Shown one piece after another: positions 10,479 to 22,908 of a stretch of 64,000 bases of DNA; position 1 is the stretch's first letter, and each line of letters opens with the position of its first letter. Made by a program: the position numbers and the translations under genes. The stretch spans positions 212,638,151-212,702,150 of the forward strand of contig CP136065.1 of assembly GCA_032622095.1 (NCBI GenBank), written 5' to 3'. The DNA comes from Siphonodentalium dalli. Lineage: Eukaryota > Mollusca > Scaphopoda > Gadilida > Siphonodentaliidae. The notes beneath the pieces are model-generated. The model saw nothing but the letters and a program-made list of their open reading frames with translations. It ran no database searches and was not told where the DNA came from.

Positions 10479-12879
10479 TAAAACGACTCTACGTGTTATT
10501 GCGGAAATAAACGGTCAGTTCGACGGGGTCCTGGGATTTGGATAGCGAGCAAAATCAACAAACATCATGAACCCCGAGGGGATTCACACGAAGTAGTGGG
10601 CAGTCAAACCCATAACCACATTGAATCCGTTGTGTATTACTTATATGCATATACTTTAACAAAGTGTTGTCACCAACGCTGTTTTCCTTTATTTATAAAT
10701 ATAATAGGGGTTCCGTGCAATTTGTTGCGAAACCCGGTATCATTCTTATTTTGATTTTTAGCAAGGAAACCAAGACCCGAAAGGCGATATCTATGCCTAT
10801 ATAGTTTTTTTCGTAAACGCTTATATATTTCATGTTTCGACGATTTAGTTACATTGGCAGCATTAATTATTGCATTGTTTCCGAACAAAATAGCATCGGT
10901 ATAATCGGCTCAGTGTTAAAATAGTTCACAGTCAGTGTTCTTTCAGCTTCCATGTTTTTGTTTTAACATGAGGTCTGGAAACCTGAATGCAACATTAAAA
11001 TTCAACAGTATTTTACGTGAGACAATATTTCACACAGAGGAGATCTACTATGCAAAAGTGTCGTATCTCCTTCGACATTATGATCCAGAAGCCCGACGAT
11101 GATTATTGACGCAAAATGTCGTATCTCCAAACACGTTTTCGTCATTTACTCGCAATTGGGTGAAAAAATGGTCATGAAATTCCTAGTTAGAGTAGATATC
11201 GATGTGATCCATTATGTTGTTGAATTTTCCAATATGTACGAACTATTTATATACAGAAACGGGCCTACCAAAATTTCCACACTCAATTTTCTCGGAAAAT
11301 GGAAAAATGGACTTACAACATTATAGTTCTCAGGCGACGATATGTCATTTCTGAGATGCAGCGACAAATTACACCAAGACTCGTGATCCCATTTGGTTTT
11401 ACCCATTTTACATCAAACACTACCACAATATAATATCAGGATACGCACTATGCACACGGTCTACTCACGTCGCGCATAATGTGTTAACTATAGATACATT
11501 TGAATTTAACTGTAACACATCTGGCGTTAGATATGACGTGTTGGTGGAATTATAATGCTTTAATCATGAACGGCCCATAATCAAAATATGGTATGTTTTC
11601 AGACATACGACCTGCTTGCATCAGGCAGTCCCTAACCGCATTACTTTTGGACTTATTTAGAAAGTTATTATACGCTTCCTGGTATCACCTGGGTATGGCA
11701 TGTATACAAATAATTGAAATTGTCGTCCTTTTCATTTTGGTGTCATAATGAGCTAAGACTTACACTGGGATAGCAAAAAGTCCTAAATGTATCAGTCTAC
11801 ATGATAAAACTCCTTGCCAATACTCTGATCTATATGCTGTTTTTTGAGTGTACAGCCTTCCAGAAGTAATCCTACCTACTCATCAGCATAGAAAGATATG
11901 GGTAATATGACTTCATCTAGCATGGGATAACTGTCCATATTTATGGTATCTCGTCTTACAAACAATTGTTCAACCACTTCTGGAAATCACGAGTGCACAT
12001 GGGGTGACACGAGACTCCAGTACCATACTATACAAAGTAACATACAATCGAATATATAGGGACATAGTTTGACAGTTTTATGTGATTTACCACATCGCTG
12101 GTATTTTCGTTGTTGAAATGTCCCTTAGAGCCTTGACTTTGCTTTGCAACTTATCTACTGCTAGTACAAGCAAATACCTCACACCCGCTAAGCAGCTGAC
12201 AAACTACAAGAGGAAAATCAACCAGGTTTCCATCTCCTTGTTTGCGAAATATGTGTCATGGAAAGTAATCCGGTAAATGTTAGAATTCAACGAGTCTATA
12301 GCATGATGATGAAACTGAACGAACCTGTATGGTGTGACGGTTTGATAAGTTGCTGGATATGCCCTCTTGCGGACTGGGCAGCAAATGCTATTGGTCAATG
12401 AGATCCATTTATACTTACTTTTAGAACGGTATACATGAGACCCAATGTATCAGTAGCTCCGTTCTTGTAACCACGCCTCGTTGATAGAGGGTAACTAACG
12501 ATTCGTATCAATATGAGTTATTTGATGAGATATGTATCCGAATTGGTTAATTGGTTTAATTCTGTTATTCGCGGTCCCATTTTGTTACAAATAGCCGTAG
12601 AGAGTGCCAAGTATACTTAAATGTCGTGTTAGATTTAATATAACCTACACAATTCCCTTATTCTTTTCGCAAAGATAGTCAGACAGCCATCTGCCTTAAA
12701 TCAATCATGTTTATGGTGAAATAATTTGCACGAAATGCCACCGATTTCGAAGAACAAATCTTACTTGAGCGCGAATGAATGCAAAATGTGTCGATCCTCT
12801 CACTCGTGGGTACTAATCTGGTTGTCATTGCAATAGAACTGACCAATGTTACGTCCTAGTATTGCAAAATGATATGAAT

Positions 12880-14225
12880 ATAATAGGACTATTGGTTTTA
12901 TAAGACATTCATTGCGGCGGTGGTGTTAATTGCGGCATGACAGATTTTACAATTTCCCATCCATATACCGGCCACCGTATTGGCAGCCATCTTGGGGTTA
13001 ATATGTCACGTAGTAACCGCCGACGACATGGAATTATCGTACATACAAATTGTATCCACCCTCGCTGCATTATAGTCTTTATGCATTTCGAGAAGATGAC
13101 AAAAATAGGTTTTCGATTAGTTTTGGACTAAACTAATTAAATATTTAATTAAAAATTGGGGCCAGGAGGTGCTTTGTGTACCGGTTTCACTTAAATTTTC
13201 TAGTCGATGGATCGGGATATATATATTACATACAACTCTAGCAGTTTATCAACGGCCGTTGTGTTAGTTAAGTCATTTTGGCAAGTAATCGTGCGTTCTT
13301 ACAAATTTCACAATTCCCACCTATATACCGGCCACCATATTGGCAGCCATCTTGGGTTATTAGGCTAGTTTTTAAACAAAGACGGAACGAAATTACCATA
13401 TACACTAATTATCTCCACCCTTAATACATTATTTTCATTTTTGCCTCCCGGAAGAAGACAAAATGCATTTCAGATTATGTTTTTGGGGAAAAAATCTAAA
13501 ATTTGTTAAAAACTAGAGTCAGGAGGTACATTATGTAATATTGTTACTGGAATGCTCGACTTCGTCGATCTACACATATCTATGAGACAATACCTCAGCA
13601 GTCCATCAACGGTCGTTGTGTTAATTTCGCAATTTGGCACATAATCGTGCGTTCCGCGTGCCTTACACCACAGCCTGACGCCTCTCATCTTTAGGGGGGG
13701 GGGGGGTGATGTTTCTGCCTTTGATAAAAATTGATGCGATCAACAGCGATAAGTGATATATTAGAACGTAGTTAATTGACAGTAGTTTTCCATGGTTTAA
13801 AATAATTGGCCATAACTATCTTACTTCTGATTTTATAAGAAACGAAAGACAACGCTTTGCTGAATCGTCATATTCTTCTGACCCTAAAAATTATTTGACG
13901 TCACATGACGTCATGACTGTCGCTCTAAGATTCAATTGTTACATGTATTACCTTACTCTGGTTATCGCCCCATTCACAGGTATCAAAATTGGACGAATAT
14001 CTCTTCTCAAACGGTGTGAATATACTCTGTCAAATATGTCGGCTTTATTTAAAAAATGACCGATGTTATCACCAGGTGCCTCAATAAAACCACGCGGTGC
14101 AAAAAAGTCCGCCTATCTGACAAATCCAACATACGGATTCCGAAAGTTAAGTGTTCATGCTAACCAAAAATGTAGGTCTCATAAATTCCCTCTCCAGGCG
14201 ACACCTATGTCCATATTTGCCTAGA
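12880..14225 (-). repeat. right arm of the large inverted repeat
   Basis: Reverse-complement counterpart of 4876-6270. Two sub-units lie at about 12930-13290 and 13310-13640, each with a 'ttggcagccatcttgggt' block and a 'caggaggt' block followed by 'atcaacgg(c/t)cgttgtgtta'. The outer segment 13880-14225 aligns to 4876-5230. Divergence is high enough, with many substitutions and small gaps, to suggest great age. Confidence 0.6.
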
Positions 14226-14429
14226 CTAGCAGTGCAATCAGGAGATACACAACGTGTATGTATGGATTCGTTCTCGACAGGCTGGGGCACTTTACAAAAA
14301 GAGAATTGCTCTTCAGTCTGTAGTTTACTCAAGACTTCAATATGGTGGCGGCCCCGAAAACAGTGAACATTCGTCTTTCTTATTTGTCAGCAACTTTTAG
14401 TAAAGTATCGTAGGTTGTCGTGAACCAAC

Positions 14430-15400
14430 CCTTCCATACATATTGTGTATTTCTTGGAATTACCTTTTGTCCACGCCGTCAGTTAATGTCGAGGGTATTT
14501 GTTCCTTAAAGTATGATAAATTCCTGATACTATTGCCTTTTGTCTACAACTCCACAGCACACACTTCAAATGGTTGTCACTACACCCATCTACACCCAAG
14601 AATGTATCATTAAAGCATTATTAAATCAAAACATTCAACATCATCGGCTATGCCCTTTCATAAAACACGACATTTGAACTACGCGAAATTACAAACATTC
14701 CTCCATTCCCACTAACAAATCATCGATAAGCAAACGATGCAATATTGAAACATAATTATTAAGATACCTGCGTCGAGCAAGTTTGAACGTTCTGAGCCAC
14801 AGCAGGGTGCTTAACATCACTTTAATATTCATACCAAATGTGTGCTTCCTAACAAAACCATCCTTTGTCCACATCTTAGTTAATATTGAGAGAATTTTCA
14901 TTCAGTTTTGATGAGTTCACCCATGCACACACTTTCGGTAACCATGCCATCCATATACGTTCATGTATATCTCTTGATAGTATTGCCGTTTGTCCACCAA
15001 TCCATTTAATTTTGATAGCATTTCCCTTCAGCTCAGGGTCTTCTCAATAAATTAAACATGGATGTGTCCCAAAGGCATAAAATAATGAATATAAATTGTG
15101 CATTTTCGTATAATATTGCCGTTTGTACACAATGTCATTTAACATTGATTGCACCGCCGTTCAGTTTGTGTGTGGTCAAGGCCTGAAATAGGACACGGGG
15201 TCCATAAAGAATAGACACATCGCCTTTCGCGTTTCCTATCCGCTTTTGTAAAGTGCCATATTGACATTCTGGAACAAACTCATCCATACAAATTGTACAT
15301 TATTTCCTGATAGTAATGCCCGTTATCCACTTCCTAGTTCAATACTGCGAGTATATTCCGCCAGTCCGTTGTGTGTTGAAGATTTTAAATGGGGTACGGG
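14430..15400 (+). repeat. degenerate tandem repeat, about 130-270 bp units
   Basis: A phrase of the form 'ccatac-aatt-gta-att--ctgatagtattgcc-tttgtccac' followed by 'agttaat-ttga-ag-atttt--ttcagtt' recurs at about 14432, 14520, 14830, 14947, 15090 and 15282. Spacing and sequence are irregular. It lies just outside the large inverted repeat and codes for nothing recognisable. Confidence 0.5.
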
Positions 15401-15769
15401 TCCCAAAACAATCACAAAAATATAACCCTTCCATTGGTGTTACTTTACAACGAAACACAATTCTAGCAGTGGGTTCTCGTCACTGAAGTATTCGTGTTAG
15501 AATGTTCCGTGTCCATGTCTAGTCTATTTAAGCATGAACATAACAGGGTTTTCTGTTAATAAAATAGGCTATCTCCGACAATGGTGCTTCTGTTAATAAA
15601 ATATTCTATCTCCGAAGATAAAATAGAAAATTTCCCCAAAACCTCACAGATTTCATTCAAATTACCACCATTTTTTTGTTAAATAAAAACATAATCTGGT
15701 TTCAATTCGTTATGCCCCTAAATAAAATTGAATTACCGGATATGAGAACCGGTGACCTGACACGAACGA

Positions 15770-16230
15770 TACTATATTGGCACATTTAAAACACACCAGT
15801 AAACTCATCGTATTATGGCGACGATTATATATAAATTTGGTAGAAATCAGCGACAAAATATATTCCAATCGTTTTTGGTGCCCTTCTCCCTTCTCACTCC
15901 TGACTCCAACGGCAACTATTGTGCATTTTTATACCATATTAGATTTCTCATACCATGGTGGTATGTATATAAACATTTGGTGGAGATCGGCGACAAAACA
16001 TTAATCGATTTTGTTGCCCCTCCCCCTTTTGTTCCCCTGACTGCGACAGCGTCATGTTAGAAATGTTTAACCTGGACCTTTAGCTTACTCGTAAATAATT
16101 ACTCCTACTCATGTTAGGCCACTTTGATGCCATCTGGGAGGTCCCCTGTTGATTTCTATTGAACACACAAAGGCAGACATAGAGACAGACAGACGGACAT
16201 TCGCAAATGTCGATATAGATAAATAAGAAC
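15770..16230 (+). repeat. dispersed repeat A (copy 1), ending in an (acag)n tail
   Basis: The unit carries 'ttggtagaaatc(a/g)gcgacaaaa', 'cc(t)gactccaacggc', 'cttactcgtaaa', 'gttaggcc', 'tgccatct', 'gtcccctgt', 'tttctat', then 'acagacagacggacattcgc'. The same ordered phrases recur at 29370-30350. The constant 3' end with a simple-sequence tail resembles a SINE-like or MITE-like family; no internal pol III boxes were confirmed. Confidence 0.55.
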
Positions 16231-16239
16231 GAGTCTGTC

Positions 16240-17205
16240 TCTATCTATGTTTGTTCACATTCCTGCACTGATTGCGATGAAATTTGGCATGGATATGTAT
16301 TTCGGCACTCCGGGTAACATGGGCTGGGTCCGGTCTCCCCCGACGTCGCATTTTGACGTTAAGACGTAATATCCACAAGGGCAAAACTGTTTCTCGGGAA
16401 ATACTGGCCCGATCGCACTGAATTTGTTTAAGAGTATGTATTTCGGATTTGCTGGTCTGGCGACGAGTTTTGTAGTAACCGACGATTTATGTGGTAGCTC
16501 CCATATATCTACTAAGCTGATAAGGAACGCTCTGTATATGATTAGTCATTTACGGGTGCATATTTAAGATGGCTAACACAACACGTGTCAACTTATCCCT
16601 GTGTATGCATTACAAACGATCCAATCCGTCGAGAAACGGCGGAGTACCGAAGGACCAACACCAAGTTTAGCCACAACGCAATCAACGTCCGTCACACACA
16701 ATCTTACACTAACAGACATTACATTTACTATATAATATTGTTTAAAGTCCACACGGTTCTTAGAAAAGAAAATGTGTTGCTACAAAACTCGGCGATTTTT
16801 TGTTTTTTACTACACAACCGTTGGTGTTCTATAATACAGAACTCGTGACCTCAAATTTTGCTACATAACTCGTTGATTTTACTACAGGACCCGTGAGCTA
16901 TAAACAAAAAACTCGGCGATTGTTGCTACATAACTCGTGAGCTACCACAAAACTCGGCGGATGTTACTATGTCAGAACTCGGCGTAAAACCTAGAGAGTC
17001 GATTTACATGCTCATACCAATTTCCAGTGCGATCGGGCCAGTATAGTTCCCGAGAAACTATTTTTCCATTGTGGATATTACGTCATAGCACCAAAAGGCG
17101 ACGTCAGGTGGAGACAGGACCCAAACCATGTTACCCGGAGTGACGAAATACATATCCGTTTCATCGCAATTGCAGAAATGTGGACAGATATAAGGAACAT
17201 ACATA
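16240..17205. repeat. inverted repeat with minisatellite core
   Basis: The arms are 16250-16430 and 17015-17205, reverse complements sharing 'cgatcgggccagtat' / 'atactggcccgatcg', 'gttacccggagtg' and 'gtggatattacgtc'. The core, about 16750-16990, is a run of degenerate units of the form ctacaaaactcgg(cg) / ctacataactcgtg. A second minisatellite block of the same kind lies at 17885-18150. Confidence 0.6.
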
Positions 17206-17339
17206 GAGAGAGACAGATAGAGAGTCAGAGAGAGACACAGATACATTCTTATTTATATATTAGATATAAACAGACATTCGCATTTATATAAACGCATTCG
17301 GGACCCATCCTATGCCAGTCCCCCGTAGAAAATACACCT

Positions 17340-17590
17340 ATATATAGAAACGCAATTTGGTCCAAAAACGCCATGCAGAGTATACCGCCGTCATTCGAGA
17401 ACATGCGTTTTCAGGACGATATTACGCCAATGACGTCAAAACGCGACGTCGGACGCAATCGGGACCCAACCAATCCCCGGTAGAAAATCCACATAGATGT
17501 GAAATTTAGTTTCGATTCCTCCGTAAAGGTCAGAGTGTACCGCCGTCATACGCAGAAAATGCGTTTTCGGGACGACGTCCATCGATAGTC
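17340..17590 (+). repeat. tandem duplication, roughly 150 bp unit
   Basis: 'gagtataccgccgtcattcg' at about 17378 recurs as 'agagtgtaccgccgtcatac' at about 17532, each followed by '(ac)atgcgttttc-ggacga'. Not coding. Confidence 0.5.
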
Positions 17591-17884
17591 TATAAAATGG
17601 GGAAACAGAGAAAATTGGGAACAAATTCGAGTGAGTAAGCACGAAGTGAGTAAAAATTACACCTTTTGCGCAAAGAACTAAAACATTTTGGGTCTGGAAA
17701 TTGGGGAAACCGAGGAGTCTGTGACCAAATTCGAGTTGGGGAGCACAAATTGAGCCTATGAAACGCCCCTCCCGCCAACACCCGAAATTGGATTTTAATG
17801 AAGTCGAAGGTCGAACGTCTAACCAACTTCACGCGAATGTCAGGCGGATGTCGAACGCATAACTAACTTCACACACACATGAAC

Positions 17885-18150
17885 TATAATATTGCATAAA
17901 GTCCAAACTGGTCTTCTAAAAGAAAAGAAAATGTTACTGCAAAACTCGACGCTTTTTTACTACATAACTCGTTAGCATTTTTCTACTGCACAACTCGTTT
18001 ATTTTCTACTACACAACTCGCGACCACAAATTACTACACAATTCGTTGAATTTACTACATAACTTGTCAGCTACCGCAAAACTCGAGGATTTTTACCACA
18101 TAACTCGTGAGCTACCACATAACTCGTCAGTTACTACAAAACTCTGCGCA
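17885..18150 (+). repeat. minisatellite of ctacataactcg-type units, second block
   Basis: About ten degenerate units of (c)tac(a/t)(a/c)aactcg(t/c)(g/t). The lead-in 'ataatattgcataaagtcca' matches the lead-in of the block at 16733, so the two blocks are copies of one element rather than independent microsatellites. Confidence 0.6.
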
Positions 18151-18722
18151 ACTTCATGGGAACCTCATTCTGCTTAGGCCTCAACTACTATGGGAGACAT
18201 AGGATCATATTGAAGTTCCCCAGTTCAAGTTGGTGATGTTCACCCACTAGTCACCTCGATTATGCATTTTATCTTCTGAACATTAGCGGATATAGAAACA
18301 GAACAGAAGGGAAAACTAAAAACAATGTTAACTTGAAACCATATATACTTCCCAGCAGATGAGGCCGAAGCAGAATGAGGTCTCTAGTGGGTGAATTTGT
18401 TGATGATAGCCCGATGTGCGTATATCGGAATCATATTAAAATATTATACTATCCAATTCAATGGCCATGCCCATGCACACATATGATTACAAGTATCAAA
18501 AACATATATTAAATATAATTTTTACCGTATTAGCAAATGTATAAATCAATATATATTTTCCATATAGTTTTAACAATAATAGTATAAGTTATTCAACGTA
18601 GTAATGATACTCTCCCCGTGTTGATTTACTCTAATCAAAAGAGCGTAGTAATACATGAGTCCATCAACAGGACGGACTATATGTTCGTGATATTAACCCT
18701 TTACCCAACAGAACGGCCCTGT

Positions 18723-18791
18723 GCCAATGCGTTCTCTTATATATGCGAGTCGACCATATGTAGCCTCGCATATATAAGAGAATGCATTGGC
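18723..18791. repeat. hairpin repeat, 27-bp arms
   Basis: The arm gccaatgcgttctcttatat plus atgcgag (18723-18749) is followed after 15 bases by its reverse complement (18765-18791) with one mismatch. A third arm copy lies at 18924-18950 exactly where the neighbouring LINE coding sequence stops. The AT-rich spacer 18792-18923 contains its own short duplications (aaattgttaaa(g/a)aatgtaag). Confidence 0.8.
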
Positions 18792-18951
18792 TTAACACAT
18801 ATTAAAAATGATAAAATTGTCAAAGCATGTAGAAACATATTTTAAAAATTGTTAAAAAATGTAAGAAAAAATTATAAAATTGTTAAAGAATGTAAGAAAA
18901 AATGGTAAAAAGTTTTATTTTAGGCCAATGCATTCTCTTATATATGCGAGG

Positions 18952-21119
18952 CGACCTATCAACTCGTTCATGTACCATGTACCATAGACCATGTAGTAAA
19001 ATGGGGAAAGAATACTTCCCTGACGAGCCCCTTGACGAACGTCAAACCACCTAGATAAGGAATTGTTATAACGAATAGAACATGTAACATTTGTCAACAA
19101 TTCCTTTATGAGACAAAACAAATTTCCTTGAAAACCGCGTTTATCTAATTTATATAACAATCCGTTAATCCAGACGGTATCGAAAGCCTTCCAGACATCT
19201 AAAAATAAGCTGTATAATTTTTGTTTACTTGCGGATACATAGTCAATACATTCCTTCATTACGTAAGATATCATGGTTGCGCTTACACCTTTTTGAAAGC
19301 CATGTTGAAGCGGGTGCACTTGTATTAAATTGGGTGCATAAGATTCCAATCGAGTTTGTATAAGTTTTTCAAGTAACTTGTATAAAACAGGCATCAACGT
19401 TATAGCCCTATATTAGCTATCAAATTCTGTCCTGGGTTTTTTGCCACCTTTAATAATGTAACGATTATACCGCGTTTCATTTGACTCGGGATCTTCTGTG
19501 TATTAATTATATTAGTTAAAAGTTTAGAAATCGCCAACGTCAATGTGTTACTTCCGTATAATAAATGTTCATTGGATATCCCGTCCCATCCAGCCGCTTT
19601 CCCCGTACTTAGACCCCGATATATTTGATTCAGTTGATCAGTTGATACAGGAAAAATTATGCGATTGTCAATATCACTGCTTTGTTTACTGGCCATTGTA
19701 CGTGCAATAAATGCATTAACACAGTGGAAGTGATTGAAATCAAAGTCTGATTGGTATAGCGGTGACTACAGATTTTCAAAATACGATGCCCAGCCTTCAA
19801 CAACATCAAGATCATTCCGTAGAACTTTCCCTTCATAACAAAAGAATGCATTTTTATCGATATGATTTCTCTGTCGCTTTGCATGTATCACGCGAAATAG
19901 ATAATTCTGATCGATCTGAGCGCGTTCGTCAATTTCATTATTTAATTCGGATATATAATTTTCGGACGCTTTTCTGTACTCTCTACGGAAATCACATTTT
20001 GCTAATTTATATTGAGTGTAACTATTACATTGCGTACTTGCTCGAGGTCGACCATCACGTATCCATTGTGTCCGGAGATCACGCATATACTTGTTCTTAT
20101 CTTTCAAACAATCTCCCCAATATGGTTTCATGCGTTTAGTATATGACTTTTTTTGGTAAACATGATTCAGATACTGTTGATATTACACGTGCAATTGACT
20201 GGTAAACTTCAGATATGTCTGTATCATCAGTGTTTATGATTTTGTGTGCTGTTAGTTCAACATCAAGACTTTGTTTGTAAAGTTCGAGAATTTCTGGTTC
20301 AGATTTAACTTTACGCCAATTTATGGTTTTGTCTGTTTTTCTTTCGGCTATATACGAAGATTGACTGCGTAGCTGGAACTTCAAATGTAATGTAACAGGT
20401 CTATGATTAGATACGTTAATGGCGTCATCATCTAAAACGTGTACCTCATGAATAAATGGAATAAATGTGGATGGCATAAAAATGTGATCGACAATTATTG
20501 TTCCTTCGTGTAATTGGCAGTAATCACCGAAAGGAATGCATGTAGATAGAGGATCATCTTCACAGAATTCATAATTCACAGATACCATCTCGATTCGCTT
20601 AACCATTTTCTTGAATATCATATTTCGTTCATCAGATTTGTCAAATTGCCCGTTTGTGTCTCCCATTACGATTACGTTACCATATGATTTGTAGGTGTCA
20701 CATAGGTCACCAAGCTTTTTCGCATACTCTTCATAATATTCTATGTTAGTAGAGGGTAGATATACTTGAAGGAGATATATAAAACTTTCACCCGTCATGC
20801 TAATTTGTATCCCTATAATACGATCATCATTAATTGCAAGCGGACATATACGATTTGAAAATTTCTTATGCCATAGCAAGGCAACACCACCACTAGGTCT
20901 ACCTCTCTTGTTGGGAATATTTTGGCGAGAATCGCATACGGCATGATACTCATAGTCCTTGTTAAGCGAATCGAGGAAATCAAGATCGCATTGATAAAGC
21001 CAATGCTCACTTAAGCCTACAATGTCATAAACGCAATTCTTGAGCAATGATGCCAAGTAATGACCCGAAGATGTGATACATGTACAGTTCCAATTGAGTA
21101 GGTTTAATTCAGGAGATTA
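18952..21119 (-). pseudogene. LINE ORF2: endonuclease and partial reverse transcriptase
   Basis: The endonuclease begins at about 21119 ('LNLLNWNC'), then 'DIVGLSEHWLYQCDLDFLDS', 'VIVMGDTNGQ' (usually GDFN), 'VDHIFMPST' and 'NVSNHRPV', where the usual catalytic SDH is NVSNH. After a frame change near 20135 a linker ('KPYWGDCLKDKNKYMRDL', 'AQIDQNYLFRVI') and, in other frames, RT fingers follow: 'GKAAGWDGISNEHLLYG', 'YSLFLDVWKAFDTVW', 'RQGARQGSILSPF'. The sequence ends at about 18952, before the catalytic YxDD box, abutting a hairpin-repeat arm. There are at least three frame disruptions. Dead element, CR1/Jockey-group by motif order. Confidence 0.85.
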
Positions 21120-21302
21120 CATCACGCGTTTGCATTCAACTACTGTTAATGTGATACTATTAGTGGTTACATTTATACTAGTAATTAGATATATTAATGT
21201 CAACAGCAATGTCGTATAACGCATTGTTGAATAATGTATATGCAATGTAAATACAACATAAATAATTGAACACAATCATATATAAATGCATACATGCATT
21301 GA

Positions 21303-22908
21303 TTAGTCACGATTTTTATGGACCCACAATCTGCAGATTGCGCCTTTAGGCCAGAAGTTAGAACCGAGAACGTCGTCCATATCATCGTCACAAATGTTGA
21401 TACGAGCCGTGTTGCCTCTTAGCATCAAGATAACAGTGAAACATACATTTTCATACAGTAAGTGTTTCTTGATGTCGTGAATTGTCACTCGGTTGCAGAA
21501 ACACCAAGGAATACCTGTGATGTTTTAATCGGGCCATCTTGCTTGTTAAAGTAATAGTCATCAGGTTCATTGTCCGAATATCGCGGGCCTCTTGTATTGT
21601 ATGAGACGTTATGTCTGCGATTATCTTCATATGATGGAACTCTGGATTCATAGGAAAAATCATTTGGGGCACTGGAATGCGAATCATCCACTGAAGCTTC
21701 AGCACTGGCCCGAGAGCGCACACATGTGTCATCATAAGCAAGGAATGCATCATTCATTTTATTGAGTGTGTCTGATATATCACGTTGGGTTTTGGATACA
21801 TTGTCCATTGAAACACTCACACATTCCACAAATACTTGTAGATTATTGGTCACGCTTGTGGTGAAGTTCCGGAATTCATCTTTCATTATATTCACGTTAT
21901 TTTTAATTGTTTCATTCATTAGTTTATCGCAGGAGTGTGTTGGTTGAACATGCTTTTTATTTACTAAATCCTTTAATGTTGATAGCTGTCCTTCAAAGCT
22001 TTTTTGTTTACAACTAAACTCCTCCAACCCATTTAATATAGTACCCACATCCGATTTGACGTCGACAATTTCACCTTTTAATCTTTTCACACCAGAGTAT
22101 TTTTCATCTTGTATTCTTTCAACTGTTAGTTTCACACTTTCTAAGTCTTCATCCATTGTTTTTATTTTAGTATTTACATTCACAACATCTTTTTTGAGTT
22201 GGTTCACATATTTTACAATACATAGTTTTCATCAATTTTATCTAATCGGGCTTCCATTTGAGCTATTGTTGAATCCAACTTCGGAATGCGTTCGTAGAAG
22301 TCTTTATGGAATTTTTCATTTTTCGTTTTTATCAGAGATATATCTCGGAGGATTTTAACAATCGAGATGTTGACGTTCACATTGGAGATTGCCTGGTCGT
22401 CGTCGATTACAGGCATGCTTGATATTGAAGGACGGCTAACACTTTTATTTCTAACACATTTACTTATTACGTCACTGATGCTATCACCATCCTTATCGAC
22501 CATAAATTTCATCAATTTGTATATATCCACTGCCATTCTCATATTACGACTGCTTTTATCAATAATATGATCACCGGTTAAACTTCGAACAACACGTTGT
22601 TTCATTGATGAGGACGATTCATATGAAAAGCTATTGTCAATTGTGGCATGCATGAATACATTATCGCGGAGAGTATCTAAAAGTTGATCTTGGTTACCAA
22701 CAAATTCTATTATTGTGGACGTAAACACATCTTGCGTTGTTGAGTTTATGAACAGTAACACAGCTTGTAGATTATCGGTTATTTTAGTAGAGTCCTCTTG
22801 TTTACGTGTATATTGCTGTGACTCAATGCTATCGTACCACGCCGATAAACACATCGCTAATGACCGTTGTCGACTTGAATCACCCATTGTCATTTGTCGA
22901 ATGTTCAC
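21303..22908 (-). pseudogene. LINE ORF1 with coiled coil and C-terminal FWP domain, broken
   Basis: Three consecutive frames (22908-22213, 22207-21485, 21488-21303) join end to end with one-base shifts near 22210 and 21488. The middle part is a long heptad-rich coiled coil rich in K, E, D, N and S, as expected of a nucleic-acid-binding ORF1 trimer. The end carries 'DDVLGSNFWPKGAICRLWV', a C-terminal signature of many invertebrate LINE ORF1 proteins. Total length would be about 530 residues. It sits immediately upstream of the EN-RT ORF2, so the two form one LINE, 5' end near 22.9-23.1 kb. Confidence 0.75.

Larger units (their letters stand above)
4876..14225. repeat. large, old inverted repeat (about 9.35 kb end to end)
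   Basis: The left part and right part are reverse complements with obvious divergence. Matching pairs in opposite orientation include: 4876-5230 with 13880-14225 (sharing 'gacataggtgtcgcctgga', 'cttcggaatccgtatg' / 'catacggattccgaaag', 'tgacgtcatgtgacgtc'); 5465-6110 with about 12930-13640 (blocks around 'gatggctgccaatat'); and 7480-7510 with 11303-11345 (both sides of 'attatagttctcaggc'). The interior holds no recognisable gene other than the Harbinger element inserted near the middle. It could be a very large non-autonomous DNA transposon or foldback element; no clear target-site duplication was found at its ends. Confidence 0.65.
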
